DNA of 64,000 nt, taken from contig DYNP01000007.1 of the NCBI GenBank assembly GCA_020721005.1, positions 163,669-227,668 of the forward strand. The letters run 5' to 3'. A program made the position numbers and the translations under genes. Source of the DNA: Thiomargarita sp. (GTDB taxonomy: Bacteria; Pseudomonadota; Gammaproteobacteria; Beggiatoales; Beggiatoaceae). Positions 32,706-42,131 of the stretch are shown here, piece by piece; position 1 is the stretch's first letter, and every line of letters begins with the position of its first letter. The notes beneath the pieces are model-generated. The model searched no databases and was not told the DNA's origin. It saw nothing but the letters and a program-made list of their open reading frames with translations.

Positions 32706-33207
32706 CAAGAATGCTCCTTGGGAATTAAGATTTGAGGCAGGGCGCTGATCCCTTTTTACTCCTCCTTAAAAGAAGGGGAGGTTATTCAACTCTCGTGTTC
32801 CCGCGCAGAACGTGGGAACAGGAAAGTGTGGAACGTGGGAATGGGAAAATTTTTAGGGTTAAGACGATGACAGTGCAAAAGAAGCGCCTTATCCAGCCTA
32901 TGCTGTTCTCTTCCCTTCTTACCAAGGAAGGGCAGGGGGATGATTTTAAGCGATTGATGGGCTTACCGTCGGTGAGCCCATCCCACTGTGTAGTTTTGCA
33001 AGCGTTCTATTATCCTGATTTGAATTAAATAGATACAATACCTTAAAAGATTGTCGGTCCTCAATGACAAGGGAGAAGACCTGTCAGATTTTTAAAAGTT
33101 GACAGGTTTTTATTGGAAGAAAAAAAGAGGGGGTATTTAGTTATTCCTCTTTGAGAATAAAGAGGAGTTAGGAGTGGGGGGGTCTCGTTTCTTGCCACTT
33201 CCCTTTT
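32706..33207. other. Intergenic region with palindromes; probable promoter of the transketolase-RLP-gshA operon
   Basis: 500 bp with no convincing gene. It holds a GTGTTCCCGCGCAGAACGTG-GGAAC type palindrome (32793-32820), a sequence shared with 45616-45656 (GCGCCTTATCCAGCCTATGC/TGCCTTATCCACCCTATGC), the palindrome GATGGGCTTACC/GGTGAGCCCATC near 32957-32983, and a plus-oriented hairpin ACCTGTCA/TGACAGGT with TTTTTA at 33078-33110. The hairpin may end a small plus-strand RNA; that is a guess. Confidence 0.45.
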
Positions 33208-33807
33208 TTATTTGATAGCCAAGACTATTTTTACATCTCCTTGCCAATTGATTTCTACAGAGGGAATTAAAACTTCAGTCATGAGCTTAGGGCCGGTAGT
33301 AATATTTACAGGTTGGGGCTCATCTTCAGCCAGTTTTAGGTGTCCAATCACTTGATATTCATGTTGATTTTGTTGAGAAAGTTGCGGTAATTTATCGCAG
33401 GCACCATCGACTCGAAATCCTTGTGCAAAAGGACGATGAATTTGAGCTGCAATTGTGCCATTGAGATCACAGATAAGATTTTTATCCAGATATATTCGCA
33501 AAGCCACAGCAGTTCCCTTAGGCGCCACCAGGTCCAAGCGGGGAATTTTTTGCCAACCCAATTGTGCAATGGGTTGATCGGACCAAGTAATCGAGGAAAG
33601 AAGGGGGGGAGAAAGGACAATTTCTTGAGATTGAGTCGTCGTGGGATGGGCAATTTCGAGGGGTTGAGGGGTGGTTTCTGGGGTTTGGGCTGGAGGGGGA
33701 TGATGAGGGACTTTAAAAATTTCTGTGGATATTAGTAATATTGAGCCGGCTAGAATCACTGCGATCAGTAGGAGTTGGTTTAGGTATTTATCTAGGAATT
33801 GAGTCAT
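33208..33807 (-). CDS. Hypothetical membrane-anchored protein
   Basis: 199 residues from the ATG at 33807, which has GAGGATC about seven bases upstream; an earlier start at 33843 is less likely. One N-terminal membrane segment (LLLIAVILAGSILLISTEIF) is followed by a Pro/Thr-rich linker (residues 35-65) and a beta-rich periplasmic domain (LDLVAPKGTAVALRIYLDKN) with two Cys. I do not recognise the family. It lies behind cpoB on the same strand with a gap of about 150 bp and may share its transcript. Confidence 0.7.
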   Translation of the reverse strand: MTQFLDKYLNQLLLIAVILAGSILLISTEIFKVPHHPPPAQTPETTPQPLEIAHPTTTQSQEIVLSPPLLSSITWSDQPIAQLGWQKIPRLDLVAPKGTAVALRIYLDKNLICDLNGTIAAQIHRPFAQGFRVDGACDKLPQLSQQNQHEYQVIGHLKLAEDEPQPVNITTGPKLMTEVLIPSVEINWQGDVKIVLAIK

Positions 33808-33953
33808 TGGGGGATCCTCAAAGGTTAAGATCGGCCAGGTCACCTACATTTTGAGGGTTGCTTTGTAAATCCCTAATTATCGCTTAGGAAATTCAGCATT
33901 TGAGTCAAAATGAAGGTTACCTGGGTGAACTTATTGGTAATGAGAACAGGCTA

Positions 33954-34967
33954 TTAATTACCTTCACGATACAGTTGTTGCAGCCTTTCCTCAGCCAGTT
34001 GAGCCGTGGCAGTATTTGGATAAGTATCTTGCAGTTGTTTTAAGACTGTTCGAGCGTCTTCATACTGCTTTTGCTCCTGATAAATTTCACTTATTCTGAG
34101 TAAGATCTGGGGAGATTTGGCCCCATTGGGATCACGTTCCAACAAGTTTTTTAGAGTCGTCAACGCCTCAGCATGCTTTTGCAAACTGAATTGTAACTCC
34201 CCTAACCAGTAATAAGCTTTATTGGTCTGATTCCCATTCGGATATTGCTTTATGAAGGCTTGGAAACCCATAATGGCTTGGGAATAGGCACCATTACTGA
34301 TCAGATGAGCGATTTTTTCATAGTCAGCGTCCTCTTGTCCGGAAAAAGTGAATTGAGCACCCCCCTCTAAACTTTTCGCAGGTTTGTCCGCCAATTGCTT
34401 CTCAGTTGTTGATAAATCACTTTGGGGACGGTCAGGGGAAGATGGGGGCAGTGTTTTTTCCAGTTCAGTAGTTTTGGAAATTGGGGACGGAGATTTTTCT
34501 TCAGAGGAGATATTTTTGGAGGCAGTGCTTGTATCTGTTGGGGGATCTAAAGAGGCCTCTTTTTGCCCAGTTTCTGCGTCATCAATTTCAATAACCACTT
34601 CATCAGGGTTAATGTTCTGATCTCCAATTTGTACTTCGTTACTTTCTGAAGAGGTTTCAGGGACTCGATTTGGAGAGGTGGTTTTTCCTTGTAGAGCCTG
34701 CAAACGGTCATCCAGATCTAAAAAAATAGCTTGCTGTTGCTTTTGAGCTTGTTCAAATTGGTGTAATAATATCTCCTTATCGCCACGCAAGCTTTGGATT
34801 TCGCGTTGTTGTTGACCGATTCTTAATTCATGATCCAATAAAGTTTGCGTCAGGTTTGTGATCTGCTTTTCCAACTGGGAGACTCTAATTTCCCAGTGTA
34901 AAGGTTCAGCAGCTTGGAGGGTCGATGCGATCAAGCCAAGGCTGAGGAATCCAATCAGGCGTTGCAT
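33954..34967 (-). CDS. cpoB: Cell division coordinator CpoB (YbgF)
   Basis: Periplasmic partner of TolA that coordinates outer-membrane constriction with peptidoglycan synthesis. 337 residues from the ATG at 34967 (MQRLIGFLSLGLIASTLQA, a signal peptide); the longer frame upstream overlaps pal. After the signal peptide comes a coiled coil (about 25-95, VSQLEKQITNLTQTLLDHEL), an acidic low-complexity linker about 110 residues long, unusually extended, and C-terminal TPRs (GAYSQAIMGFQAFIKQYPNG, HAEALTTLKNLLERDPNGA). Last gene of the Tol-Pal cluster. Confidence 0.94.
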   Translation of the reverse strand: MQRLIGFLSLGLIASTLQAAEPLHWEIRVSQLEKQITNLTQTLLDHELRIGQQQREIQSLRGDKEILLHQFEQAQKQQQAIFLDLDDRLQALQGKTTSPNRVPETSSESNEVQIGDQNINPDEVVIEIDDAETGQKEASLDPPTDTSTASKNISSEEKSPSPISKTTELEKTLPPSSPDRPQSDLSTTEKQLADKPAKSLEGGAQFTFSGQEDADYEKIAHLISNGAYSQAIMGFQAFIKQYPNGNQTNKAYYWLGELQFSLQKHAEALTTLKNLLERDPNGAKSPQILLRISEIYQEQKQYEDARTVLKQLQDTYPNTATAQLAEERLQQLYREGN

Positions 34968-35008
34968 GGGATTAGATGGGGGAGTTGACAAGGCATTCAC
35001 CTGTGATT

Positions 35009-35545
35009 TTAGGGATAGATAAGTTCCACTCGACGATTCAGTTGCCAAGCAGTTTCATTTTGTCCGCGGTCAACCGGACGTTCTTCTCCATAACTGAGCG
35101 TGGTGATTAGGGAATCTGGGACCCCCATGATGATGAGCACTTGTTTAACAGCTTCTGCACGACGTTCTCCCAGAGCCAAATTGTATTCCCGAGATCCTCT
35201 TTCATCGGCATGACCTTCTAAACGGAGTGGCACCCGATTGGCTGATAAATAGCCAGCATGTTGTTCCAAAATGCCTTGGGTAGTTGGACGAATTTCACTG
35301 CGGTCAAAGTCAAAGTAAATTACGCGTTCACTGGGTATTCCTCCTGCATATCCACCACGTCCTCCGGCATCAAGTCCACCTGCGCCCGGCATACCACTGC
35401 CTCCTATTCCGGATTCTCCAGAAAGTGGAGGAGTTCCGGCAGCACCAGCTTCTCCGTCCTTTATTTTGCCTTTACTACTACAACCCGTGGTAGCTAGAAT
35501 TCCAGCAAGAGTGCATAGGATAAAAAGGCGGGCTAGTTTCTTCAT
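35009..35545 (-). CDS. pal: Peptidoglycan-associated lipoprotein Pal
   Basis: 178 residues. Lipoprotein signal with lipobox TTGC (Cys22). A Gly-rich linker (about 30-75) precedes the OmpA-like domain: VIYFDFDRSEIRP, LEGHADERGSREYN (peptidoglycan-binding Asp and Arg present) and NRRVELIYP. It anchors the outer membrane to peptidoglycan and binds TolB. cpoB starts 41 bp downstream. Confidence 0.97.
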   Translation of the reverse strand: MKKLARLFILCTLAGILATTGCSSKGKIKDGEAGAAGTPPLSGESGIGGSGMPGAGGLDAGGRGGYAGGIPSERVIYFDFDRSEIRPTTQGILEQHAGYLSANRVPLRLEGHADERGSREYNLALGERRAEAVKQVLIIMGVPDSLITTLSYGEERPVDRGQNETAWQLNRRVELIYP

Positions 35546-35622
35546 TGATTAAGGCTCCTTAAATGTGTTGATGTGTGATTGTGAATTGACAAAATTATTT
35601 TTATTAGGGATTGGGCGAATGG

Positions 35623-36963
35623 TTACTCTGAAAAAGGAGACCATGAGGGTTCTCGGACTTCGCCCATTTCGACTCCTAAGCGTTGCTGCATACGTCCATC
35701 ACTAGAAATGGCGGATAATTCAGTGCCAGTCCCATAGATGATCATATCCCCATTGGGGGCAAAACTGGGAGAATCATCAAAGCTGCTGCGGCTTAATACT
35801 CTCATATCGTTATTGTTCAGTTCATAGGTGGCAATTTTATAGCCTCCTTCTTCTCCATTATGCAGGAGGGCTAATTTTTGTCCATCCGGAGAGAAGCGGG
35901 CTCTGGCGTTGTAATTGCCTTTAAAAGTTATGCGTTGTGGAGTACCTCCATTGACAGAAACTCGGTAAATTTGTGGTGTACCACTGCGATCTGAAGTGAA
36001 TGCGATGCTTTGTCCGTCTGGCGACCAAGTGGGCTCTGTGTCAATGGCTGGATCATAAGTCAAACGAGTCAGGGCTCGACTGCTCAGATTCATGATGTAA
36101 ACTTCTGCATTGCCATCCTTGGATAGAGTTAAAGCCATTCGAGAACCGTCAGGAGACCAGGCCGGAGCAGCATTAAGTCCCCGTCCTATAGAAACGCGTT
36201 CCCGATAGCCAGTTTGCACGTCTTGAGTATAAATGGCCATTTGTTTGTCACGATAACCTTGAGGAGCAATCACAACATCGTAAGTGACATAAGCAATACG
36301 TTTTCCATTGGGTGACCAACTGGGGGATAAAATGGGTTCGACTGAGCGCAGCATGGTCCGTGGATTAGCACCATCGGCATCTGCTACGTTGAGCACGTAA
36401 ATTTTATCTCGTCCCCTTTTTTCTATGGTAACATAAACAATCTGAGTACTGAAAGCACCCCGCTGTCCGGTGAGAGCTCGATAAATTTCATCGCTGATTC
36501 TATGGGCAACTTGACGTAAAGTCTGCAGAGTGGCTTGATAACTCAGTCCCAAAATTTGTCCGCCTTGGTAAGTATCCAGCAATTTAAAGGAAATTTGATA
36601 ACCCCCGGCGCTACTGCCTTCGACTTGTCCGACAACCAAGTGAGGAATGCCGGCACTTTGCCAGCTGGCAAAATTGACTGCACTGCTTTGAGTTGGACGT
36701 TCTGGAAGTAAATAAGAGGGAGTGGGAGAGAAGCGGCCTGTACGCGCTAAATTGTTAGAAATGATACCGGCGAGGTCTTGGGGAGGATGAGCCATGCCGC
36801 CAAAGGGAGCAATAGCAATGGGTTGTCCTCCTTCTTCTTCTCTCCCCCCTACAATTTCAATGGTTAATTCTCCTTTGGCTTCGGGAAGAATTTCCGGAGG
36901 AGTGGATTGGGCATAAGCCAGTGGGATGAATGATAACAGTAGGATCAAGTGTATTAAGTGCAT
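35623..36963 (-). CDS. tolB: Tol-Pal system periplasmic protein TolB
   Basis: 446 residues from the ATG at 36963 (MHLIHLILLLSFIPLAYAQS, signal peptide cleaved after AYA); a longer frame would start at 37011. The N-terminal alpha/beta domain (about 30-165) is followed by a six-bladed propeller made of LSPSWSPNGKRIAYVTY, PAWSPDGSRMALTLS, PTWSPDGQSIAFTSD and ARFSPDGQKLALL blades. Binds Pal and TolA. Confidence 0.96.
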   Translation of the reverse strand: MHLIHLILLLSFIPLAYAQSTPPEILPEAKGELTIEIVGGREEEGGQPIAIAPFGGMAHPPQDLAGIISNNLARTGRFSPTPSYLLPERPTQSSAVNFASWQSAGIPHLVVGQVEGSSAGGYQISFKLLDTYQGGQILGLSYQATLQTLRQVAHRISDEIYRALTGQRGAFSTQIVYVTIEKRGRDKIYVLNVADADGANPRTMLRSVEPILSPSWSPNGKRIAYVTYDVVIAPQGYRDKQMAIYTQDVQTGYRERVSIGRGLNAAPAWSPDGSRMALTLSKDGNAEVYIMNLSSRALTRLTYDPAIDTEPTWSPDGQSIAFTSDRSGTPQIYRVSVNGGTPQRITFKGNYNARARFSPDGQKLALLHNGEEGGYKIATYELNNNDMRVLSRSSFDDSPSFAPNGDMIIYGTGTELSAISSDGRMQQRLGVEMGEVREPSWSPFSE

Positions 36964-37119
36964 GATTTTCACCGTGTTGTGAGTTGGAGTTTGTCCGGTC
37001 CTTGTTCTCAAGCTTCAGAGTTAAAGACATTACCCCTCCAAAGAAGCATTATTTGCGTTGAACTGGCTTGAGGATAATATCCCCCAAAAGGGATATTATC
37101 TTTTTTAAAAAAATAGGTG

Positions 37120-38175
37120 TTAAGGTCTAAACCTAAAGTTGAATGATCGAAAGTGTTCAAACATATCTTTGGGAACAGGTAAGGGTGAGGCTCTGCGTAC
37201 TGCTGCAATTGCCGATTGATCAAAGGCGGCATTGCCACTGCCTTTGACAATTTGCGCACTGCCCACAGCACCACCGGGCACAAGGCGTACCCTAATAACA
37301 CAAGACAGGCCGGCACTCATGCCACTGGGGCGCACCCATTGAGCTCGTACTTTACTGGCAATTTGGCCCATGATTTGGCCCATGCGTTTTTTATCGTTTC
37401 CCTTTTTGCCGCTATCTTGACTTTTCTCTGTCCCTTTTTTTTGTTCAGTCCCTTTTGCGTTGCCTTTTTTACCACTTCCCTCCCGTTGAGCTTTGTCCTT
37501 GGCAGCTCGATCAGCAGCGGCTTGTCGTCGTTCCTGTTCAGCAGCTTCCGCTTTTCTCCGGGCAGTTTCTGCTGCCTGTTTTTCCTTCTGCTTTTGCTCA
37601 GATTGACGTTGCTTTTCGGTTTGACGTTGTTGGTCCCGTTTAGATTCCTTCTGTTTTAGCTCAGCGATGCGTTTCCTCTCTTGGTCAACTTGACGTTGTT
37701 TCTCAAACTCCCGTTCCTTAGCTTGACGATTGGCTTGGGCGATCTTTTGCCGTTCCAAACGTTTCTGTTCTTGAATACGCTGATATTTCTCTTCCTCTTG
37801 CTTGGAGGGCTTTTCCGGTTTGGGCTGCTCTTTAGGACGAGGGGGAGGTATTTTTTTAGGTAGCTGTTGCTTGGGTTTTGGAGAAGGAGATGTTTTGTGT
37901 TCAGGTGTTTTTAATGGAGTAGGTTCACCCACGGATTTGCTTTCCGCGGCAGTTTGCTGTTCCTGTTCTGCTCCAGGATACTCCCCCAATCGAGCAGATT
38001 TCAGGGCATACTGAATTTGCTGCTGATCCAGGGCTACGGCTTGTATAATGGGTTCAGGAGGCTTGTTTTGGGGGCGATCTTTCAGAACCCAGTCGAGACT
38101 GACCATCAGTAGTATGATAATCACCAGGTGAAAGAGCAGTGAATCAATAAAGGCAATGATTTGCGGGTAACTCAT
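37120..38175 (-). CDS. tolA: Tol-Pal system protein TolA
   Basis: 351 residues from the ATG at 38175, 13 bp after tolR. One membrane anchor (FHLVIIILLMVSLDWV), then a Pro/Lys-rich stretch and a long Lys/Glu/Gln/Arg helix (about 130-255), then the C-terminal TonB/TolA-like domain with GLSCVIRVRLVPGGAV and GNAAFDQSAIAAVRRASPLP. It spans the periplasm and uses TolQR energy to recycle Pal and TolB. Confidence 0.95.
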   Translation of the reverse strand: MSYPQIIAFIDSLLFHLVIIILLMVSLDWVLKDRPQNKPPEPIIQAVALDQQQIQYALKSARLGEYPGAEQEQQTAAESKSVGEPTPLKTPEHKTSPSPKPKQQLPKKIPPPRPKEQPKPEKPSKQEEEKYQRIQEQKRLERQKIAQANRQAKEREFEKQRQVDQERKRIAELKQKESKRDQQRQTEKQRQSEQKQKEKQAAETARRKAEAAEQERRQAAADRAAKDKAQREGSGKKGNAKGTEQKKGTEKSQDSGKKGNDKKRMGQIMGQIASKVRAQWVRPSGMSAGLSCVIRVRLVPGGAVGSAQIVKGSGNAAFDQSAIAAVRRASPLPVPKDMFEHFRSFNFRFRP

Positions 38176-38188
38176 GGGAATGATCAGA

Positions 38189-38611
38189 TTACTCTTCGGT
38201 GTTGGGTGGTTGGGTGAGCAGTCCCACCTTTTCAATGCCATTTTCTCGCAATTGGCCCATGAGTCCCACTACTGTTCCATAAGGGAGTTGGGCATGTCCC
38301 CTTAATAAGACTTCCAATTGGGGATCGGTTTTTGAGCGTTGGCCAACTTGCGCCAATAAAGCAGCCTGTTCGACAGGTTGGGACTGGTCATCTAGGAACA
38401 GTTGGCCATTGGCATTGAGGGTGATGACGAGTAGATGGCTTTTTTGTGGCTGTAAACTTTTGGCCTGTTGAACCGTGGGCAGTTGGACGTCAACTCCTTG
38501 TGTCAGTAGGGGAGAGGTGATCATGAAGATGATCAGCAATACTAACATGACGTCAATATAGGGAACGACATTGATTTCGGCAAGACGGTGTTTGCGATGG
38601 TGGGGAGTCAT
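38189..38611 (-). CDS. tolR: Tol-Pal system protein TolR
   Basis: 140 residues. ExbD/TolR pattern: EINVVPYIDVMLVLLIIFMI, with the proton-path Asp in the membrane helix (YIDVMLVL), then a periplasmic domain. Its start overlaps the tolQ stop by four bases (ATGA), so translation is coupled. Confidence 0.97.
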   Translation of the reverse strand: MTPHHRKHRLAEINVVPYIDVMLVLLIIFMITSPLLTQGVDVQLPTVQQAKSLQPQKSHLLVITLNANGQLFLDDQSQPVEQAALLAQVGQRSKTDPQLEVLLRGHAQLPYGTVVGLMGQLRENGIEKVGLLTQPPNTEE

Positions 38612-39333
38612 GAAACTCCTCCCTCTAAATGGTCGGGATTAAGTTGCAACATGGTTTGACTTTGGCGTTGGAGAATGCTGGTAAATTCTTCTAAAAATAT
38701 ATCATAACGAGTGCTCAAACGGTTGACCTCTTCTGCGTAGTAGTTATAAGCCATGACGGCTGGTATGGCTGCAAATAGGCCCATGGCTGTGGCGATCAAA
38801 GCTTCTGAGATTCCAGGGGCTACCATGGCGAGGGTTACAGTTTGCAGGCTGCCCAAGGCGTGAAATGAGTTCATAATTCCCCATACGGTACCAAATAGCC
38901 CGATATAAGGACTGACTGAACCGATGGTGGCTAAGGCAGTGAGGGAGTCTTCTAAGGTGGATAATTCCCTTTGTAGAGCAACTCGCATGGCCCGTTGACT
39001 GCCTTCCAATAGGGCAGAAGGAGACATTTTGGGCTGTTTGCGCAAGCGGATAAATTCGAGGTAGCCAGAGACAAAGATGCCTTCCATGCCGGTAGGCTCT
39101 TGGCCCAAGCTGCTGATACGATTGTACAATACATTCAGGTCTCGACCTTTCCAGAAACGATCCTCAAAATCGGTGGCAGCCAATTTTGAAGTGTGGAGGT
39201 GACGACTTTTGCGTAAAATGAGAGTCCAAGAGTAGAGGGAAATGCACAGTAGCAAGCCCATCACTATTTGGACGAGTAGGCTGGCTTTGCTGATCAGTTC
39301 GATAAAAGAGGATGTGGTTAAAAAGTCAAACAT
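38608..39333 (-). CDS. tolQ: Tol-Pal system protein TolQ
   Basis: 241 residues from the ATG at 39333 (MFDFLTTSSFIELISKASL), the family's usual start; the long in-frame extension upstream lies inside ybgC. Three membrane helices, with the conserved LATIGSVSPYIGLFGTVWGI and GISEALIATAMGLFAAIPAV regions. Forms the proton channel with TolR. Overlaps the ybgC end by eight bases. Confidence 0.97.
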   Translation of the reverse strand: MFDFLTTSSFIELISKASLLVQIVMGLLLCISLYSWTLILRKSRHLHTSKLAATDFEDRFWKGRDLNVLYNRISSLGQEPTGMEGIFVSGYLEFIRLRKQPKMSPSALLEGSQRAMRVALQRELSTLEDSLTALATIGSVSPYIGLFGTVWGIMNSFHALGSLQTVTLAMVAPGISEALIATAMGLFAAIPAVMAYNYYAEEVNRLSTRYDIFLEEFTSILQRQSQTMLQLNPDHLEGGVS

Positions 39334-39793
39334 GAGGGTCTTTGGTAAATGGTGAGAGGGGAGTGGACAGATCAGGGGATGTGAGGTCAGTAAGAACGGT
39401 AGGTTCACCCTTGAAAATAGGGGGTATAGATTGTGGACGTAGATTCGACGCCTGCACACAAGCCAGTTTGACAGTGGCGGTGCACAGGGGTATGGTTTGG
39501 CGAACTACGGTTTGTTGGAGGGTCATGGTGACCTTTCCAAGGTGGACTAATTGGGTGTGAATCTGCAAATAGTCTCCCAGAATCGCCGGTTTCAAGTAGT
39601 CAATGGTGATTTTACGGACGACCAATAGGGAGTGATATTTGCCCCGTAATAAGTGATGGTCGACACCCAAGGCAGTTAACCATTCTGTGCGGGCTCGTTC
39701 CATGAAGTTGAGGTAGCGACTGTGATAGACCAAGCCACCGGCATCGGTGTCTTCGTAGTAGACCCGCAGTGTCCACTCAAAGGGGTGAATCAT
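39326..39793 (-). CDS. ybgC: Acyl-CoA thioesterase YbgC
   Basis: 155 residues, hot-dog fold. The signature YYEDTDAGGLVYHSRYLNF contains the catalytic Asp, and MERARTEWL follows. The last 30 residues (Pro/Thr/Leu-rich) go beyond the usual length of about 135. First gene of the Tol-Pal cluster, as in most gammaproteobacteria. Confidence 0.95.
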   Translation of the reverse strand: MIHPFEWTLRVYYEDTDAGGLVYHSRYLNFMERARTEWLTALGVDHHLLRGKYHSLLVVRKITIDYLKPAILGDYLQIHTQLVHLGKVTMTLQQTVVRQTIPLCTATVKLACVQASNLRPQSIPPIFKGEPTVLTDLTSPDLSTPLSPFTKDPHV

Positions 39794-39942
39794 AGGACTG
39801 TTTTTCCTTTTATCCTTGAGAGTGAGTAATTTGATTAAAGAAGTCTAGGGCGCAATGGCATTAGTGTATTTCGACGTACTAAAACTGTAGTGAAGCCAAC
39901 CCCTCCACTCCTTAGTTTTTATGTATGTGGGGTGATGCCTAC

Positions 39943-40034
39943 GGCTGACCGGCTAAAGCCTCTATTCCATGGCTGACCGGCTAAAGCCTCTATTCCATGG
40001 CTGTCCGGCTAAAGCCTCTATTTCATGGCTGTCC
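39943..40034. repeat. 28-bp tandem repeat, three units, overlapping the 3' end of ruvB
   Basis: Units at 39943, 39971 and 39999 with the consensus GGCTGACCGGCTAAAGCCTC + TATTCCAT, then a partial unit. Same core as the arrays at 18.4 kb, 42.1 kb and 63.6 kb, and preceded by the GGGGTGATGCCTAC flank seen in the 49-bp array. The repeat encodes the last 20 or so residues and the stop codon of ruvB. Confidence 0.93.
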
Positions 40035-42028
40035 TTTTGAGAGGTCTGTTGACAATGTTCCCAAGTTAAAGGTGTTGCCATTCTACCTCTTGCAGTACGA
40101 ATAAGAAAGCCTTGTTGGAGTAAAAAGGGTTCCACCACATCTTCCAATGTTCCCCGTTCTTCCCCAATTGCCGCCGCAAGACTGTCAATTCCCACGGGAC
40201 CGCCGTTAAATACTTGGAGTAATGTGGTCAAAAAACGGTGATCGAGAGGGTCTAACCCCCGCTGATCAATGCTGAGTAGTTTCAGGGCTTGTTGCGCCAC
40301 TTGTTGTTCAATAGTATGGCTACCCCACATTTGAGCATAATCTCTCACCCTTTTGAGCAGGCGATTGGCGATGCGTGGAGTTCCCCTTGATCGTCGGGCA
40401 ATTTCCAAGGCACCCGCGGAATCAATAGGGACGCCAAGAATAGTGGCGGTTCGATGTATTATTTTAGCTAACTCTTCTTCAGTGTAAAATTCGAGGCGTT
40501 GGGTGATGCCAAATCGATCGCGCAATGGAGAGGTCAGCAAGCCTGCCCGAGTTGTAGCCCCAACCAAGGTGAAGGGGGGCAATGAGAGTTTTAAGGAACG
40601 AGCAGCGGGACCTTCTCCCACCATGATATCCAATTGGTAATCTTCCATGGCCGGGTATAAAATTTCGGCTACTCCAGGACTGAGGCGGTGAATTTCATCG
40701 ATAAACAATATATCTTTGGGTTCCAAATTGGTCAATAAGGCGGCCAAGTCTCCGGCTTTTTCCAGTACAGGTCCGGAGGTTGAGCGCAAATTGACGCCCA
40801 TTTCATGAGCAGTCACTTGAGCTAAGGTCGTATTGTGATTGTAGAATCCATTGGCAAGGAAGGCATGGCTGCCCGGGACGCAGAAGTCATAGACCTGAGA
40901 TCGAGAAAAGGTAATGGCAGTGATGCGGTCATTAAATAGTTCCGGGGCGGGTGAGTTCAAGGGAGACTGTGTTAAAATAAGATTAAATTGAGCCTGACAT
41001 TTGTCCCATTCAGAGGGGTGAAATTGGAGTTGATAGTTTTGTCGGTGCAGATAACGTCGAGATACGATCCCCAAATTCAGGAGTAACAGTTGAACTTGTC
41101 GACTGAGAAGTTCTGCCCCCAATTGGTAAGTCACGGACCAACTGTCACTCTGACGTGGACAATGGGCCAGTAAACCGGACAGACAGGTAAGGATTACCTT
41201 CCCAGAACTGCGTAATATCCAGTTGGGTAGCCGGGTATGCGGGTGCCGATATTGTGCTATTAATCCTCCTAATAAGTAGGATAATTGCAGTGTATAATCG
41301 ACAAAGGGACTTGGCAAGGATGCATTGGAAAGGGTGAAATTCCGCAGGTGGGCAGTATTTTTAACCAGGGCAGAAAATTGTTGGTATTTATTTTGAGCCT
41401 GAATTTGTACAATAGCGGATAATTCAAGGGTATGGGGGCGCCATAGTTGCATGTTTTTGACCAATGAGACGGAATCTTGTAAGGAAAATTCGGGCAAGGT
41501 TCGCCATTGATACTGGGGTGATTGTTGAGAGGTTTCCTGTTTTAATCCTTTTTGTAAGTAACAAAAGGAGGGATATTCTTGGAGAGGTGCCAGCAGTCGA
41601 TGATTGAAGGTACCCTCAATGCCGAATCCGGAAGCTGTCCAGATCCTAATTGTTGGACGAGAGCCGCCATTATAGAGATGAGACGCTTTTTCTAACCCTT
41701 GTAAACCATACACCTCATGACGACAAGCGCAGTATTGGTCGGGAGCCCAAGAATCAGGTAATAGAGTATGAAATTCCTGCCAACCTTCCCCAGTCAGTAG
41801 AAGAGCATCCGCGGTAATACATTTGCCTAAGCCCGGGGGACCAAAAATCAGGATATGATCCAAGGCTTCTTGACGGGCTTGCGCGGCCCCAATAAAAATC
41901 TTAAGTTGATCACAGACTCGTGTTTGCCCAATATACTCACTGAGATGATAAGGACGAATGATTTTTTCTAAAGTCCGTTCCTCAGGCTCAAAAAGAGTAT
42001 TGGTCAATGGGTCAGCTTTAATAGTCAT
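39962..42028 (-). CDS. ruvB: Holliday junction helicase RuvB interrupted by an in-frame intein
   Basis: 688 residues before splicing, about 358 after removal of the intein (residues 70-399). The host protein is normal Ruv[19 protein letters not shown], Walker A GPPGLGK|TTLA split exactly after Lys69, Walker [31 protein letters not shown], and the winged helix ending [14 protein letters not shown]. RuvB drives branch migration with RuvA. ruvA and ruvC are not adjacent; repeats and a kinase gene lie upstream. The natural C-terminus ends near residue 665; the following residues ([20 protein letters not shown]) are encoded by the tandem repeat at 39943-40034, whose TAG provides the stop. Confidence 0.96.
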   Translation of the reverse strand: MTIKADPLTNTLFEPEERTLEKIIRPYHLSEYIGQTRVCDQLKIFIGAAQARQEALDHILIFGPPGLGKCITADALLLTGEGWQEFHTLLPDSWAPDQYCACRHEVYGLQGLEKASHLYNGGSRPTIRIWTASGFGIEGTFNHRLLAPLQEYPSFCYLQKGLKQETSQQSPQYQWRTLPEFSLQDSVSLVKNMQLWRPHTLELSAIVQIQAQNKYQQFSALVKNTAHLRNFTLSNASLPSPFVDYTLQLSYLLGGLIAQYRHPHTRLPNWILRSSGKVILTCLSGLLAHCPRQSDSWSVTYQLGAELLSRQVQLLLLNLGIVSRRYLHRQNYQLQFHPSEWDKCQAQFNLILTQSPLNSPAPELFNDRITAITFSRSQVYDFCVPGSHAFLANGFYNHNTTLAQVTAHEMGVNLRSTSGPVLEKAGDLAALLTNLEPKDILFIDEIHRLSPGVAEILYPAMEDYQLDIMVGEGPAARSLKLSLPPFTLVGATTRAGLLTSPLRDRFGITQRLEFYTEEELAKIIHRTATILGVPIDSAGALEIARRSRGTPRIANRLLKRVRDYAQMWGSHTIEQQVAQQALKLLSIDQRGLDPLDHRFLTTLLQVFNGGPVGIDSLAAAIGEERGTLEDVVEPFLLQQGFLIRTARGRMATPLTWEHCQQTSQKDSHEIEALAGQPWNRGFSRSAME
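40832..41821 (-). other. Intein within RuvB, with a degenerate LAGLIDADG endonuclease
   Basis: 330 residues, RuvB residues 70-399. Splicing residues are all present: Cys1 in block A ([14 protein letters not shown]), the TxxH of block B (GTFNHRLLA, residues 140-143), block F ([18 protein letters not shown]), the penultimate His398, terminal Asn399 and Thr400 as +1 nucleophile. The middle has the remains of a LAGLIDADG endonuclease: [10 protein letters not shown] (251-260), CLSGLLAHC (282-290) and [13 protein letters not shown] (312-324). The acidic catalytic residue expected at the end of each LAGLIDADG helix is missing. So it should still splice but probably cannot home. Removal restores GPPGLGKTTLA. 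Confidence 0.93.
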
Positions 42029-42131
42029 AATGGGGTCAATAAAAGAGAGTGTAAGATGATAAACGTAGCCGTCTTCTACAGAACAATGTTGGGAAATTCA
42101 TGAAAATCTTTTTTTCCTATACTCGCATTTC

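Noticed and set aside
37216..37659. Plus-strand frame opposite tolA
   Set aside because: It is antisense to the Lys/Glu-rich helix of TolA; its Phe/Leu/Ser-rich sequence is the mirror of that bias.
39962..42028. RuvB as an assembly chimera with unrelated sequence
   Set aside because: The insertion has all intein splicing residues at both ends and interrupts a conserved loop at a site from which exact removal restores a normal RuvB.
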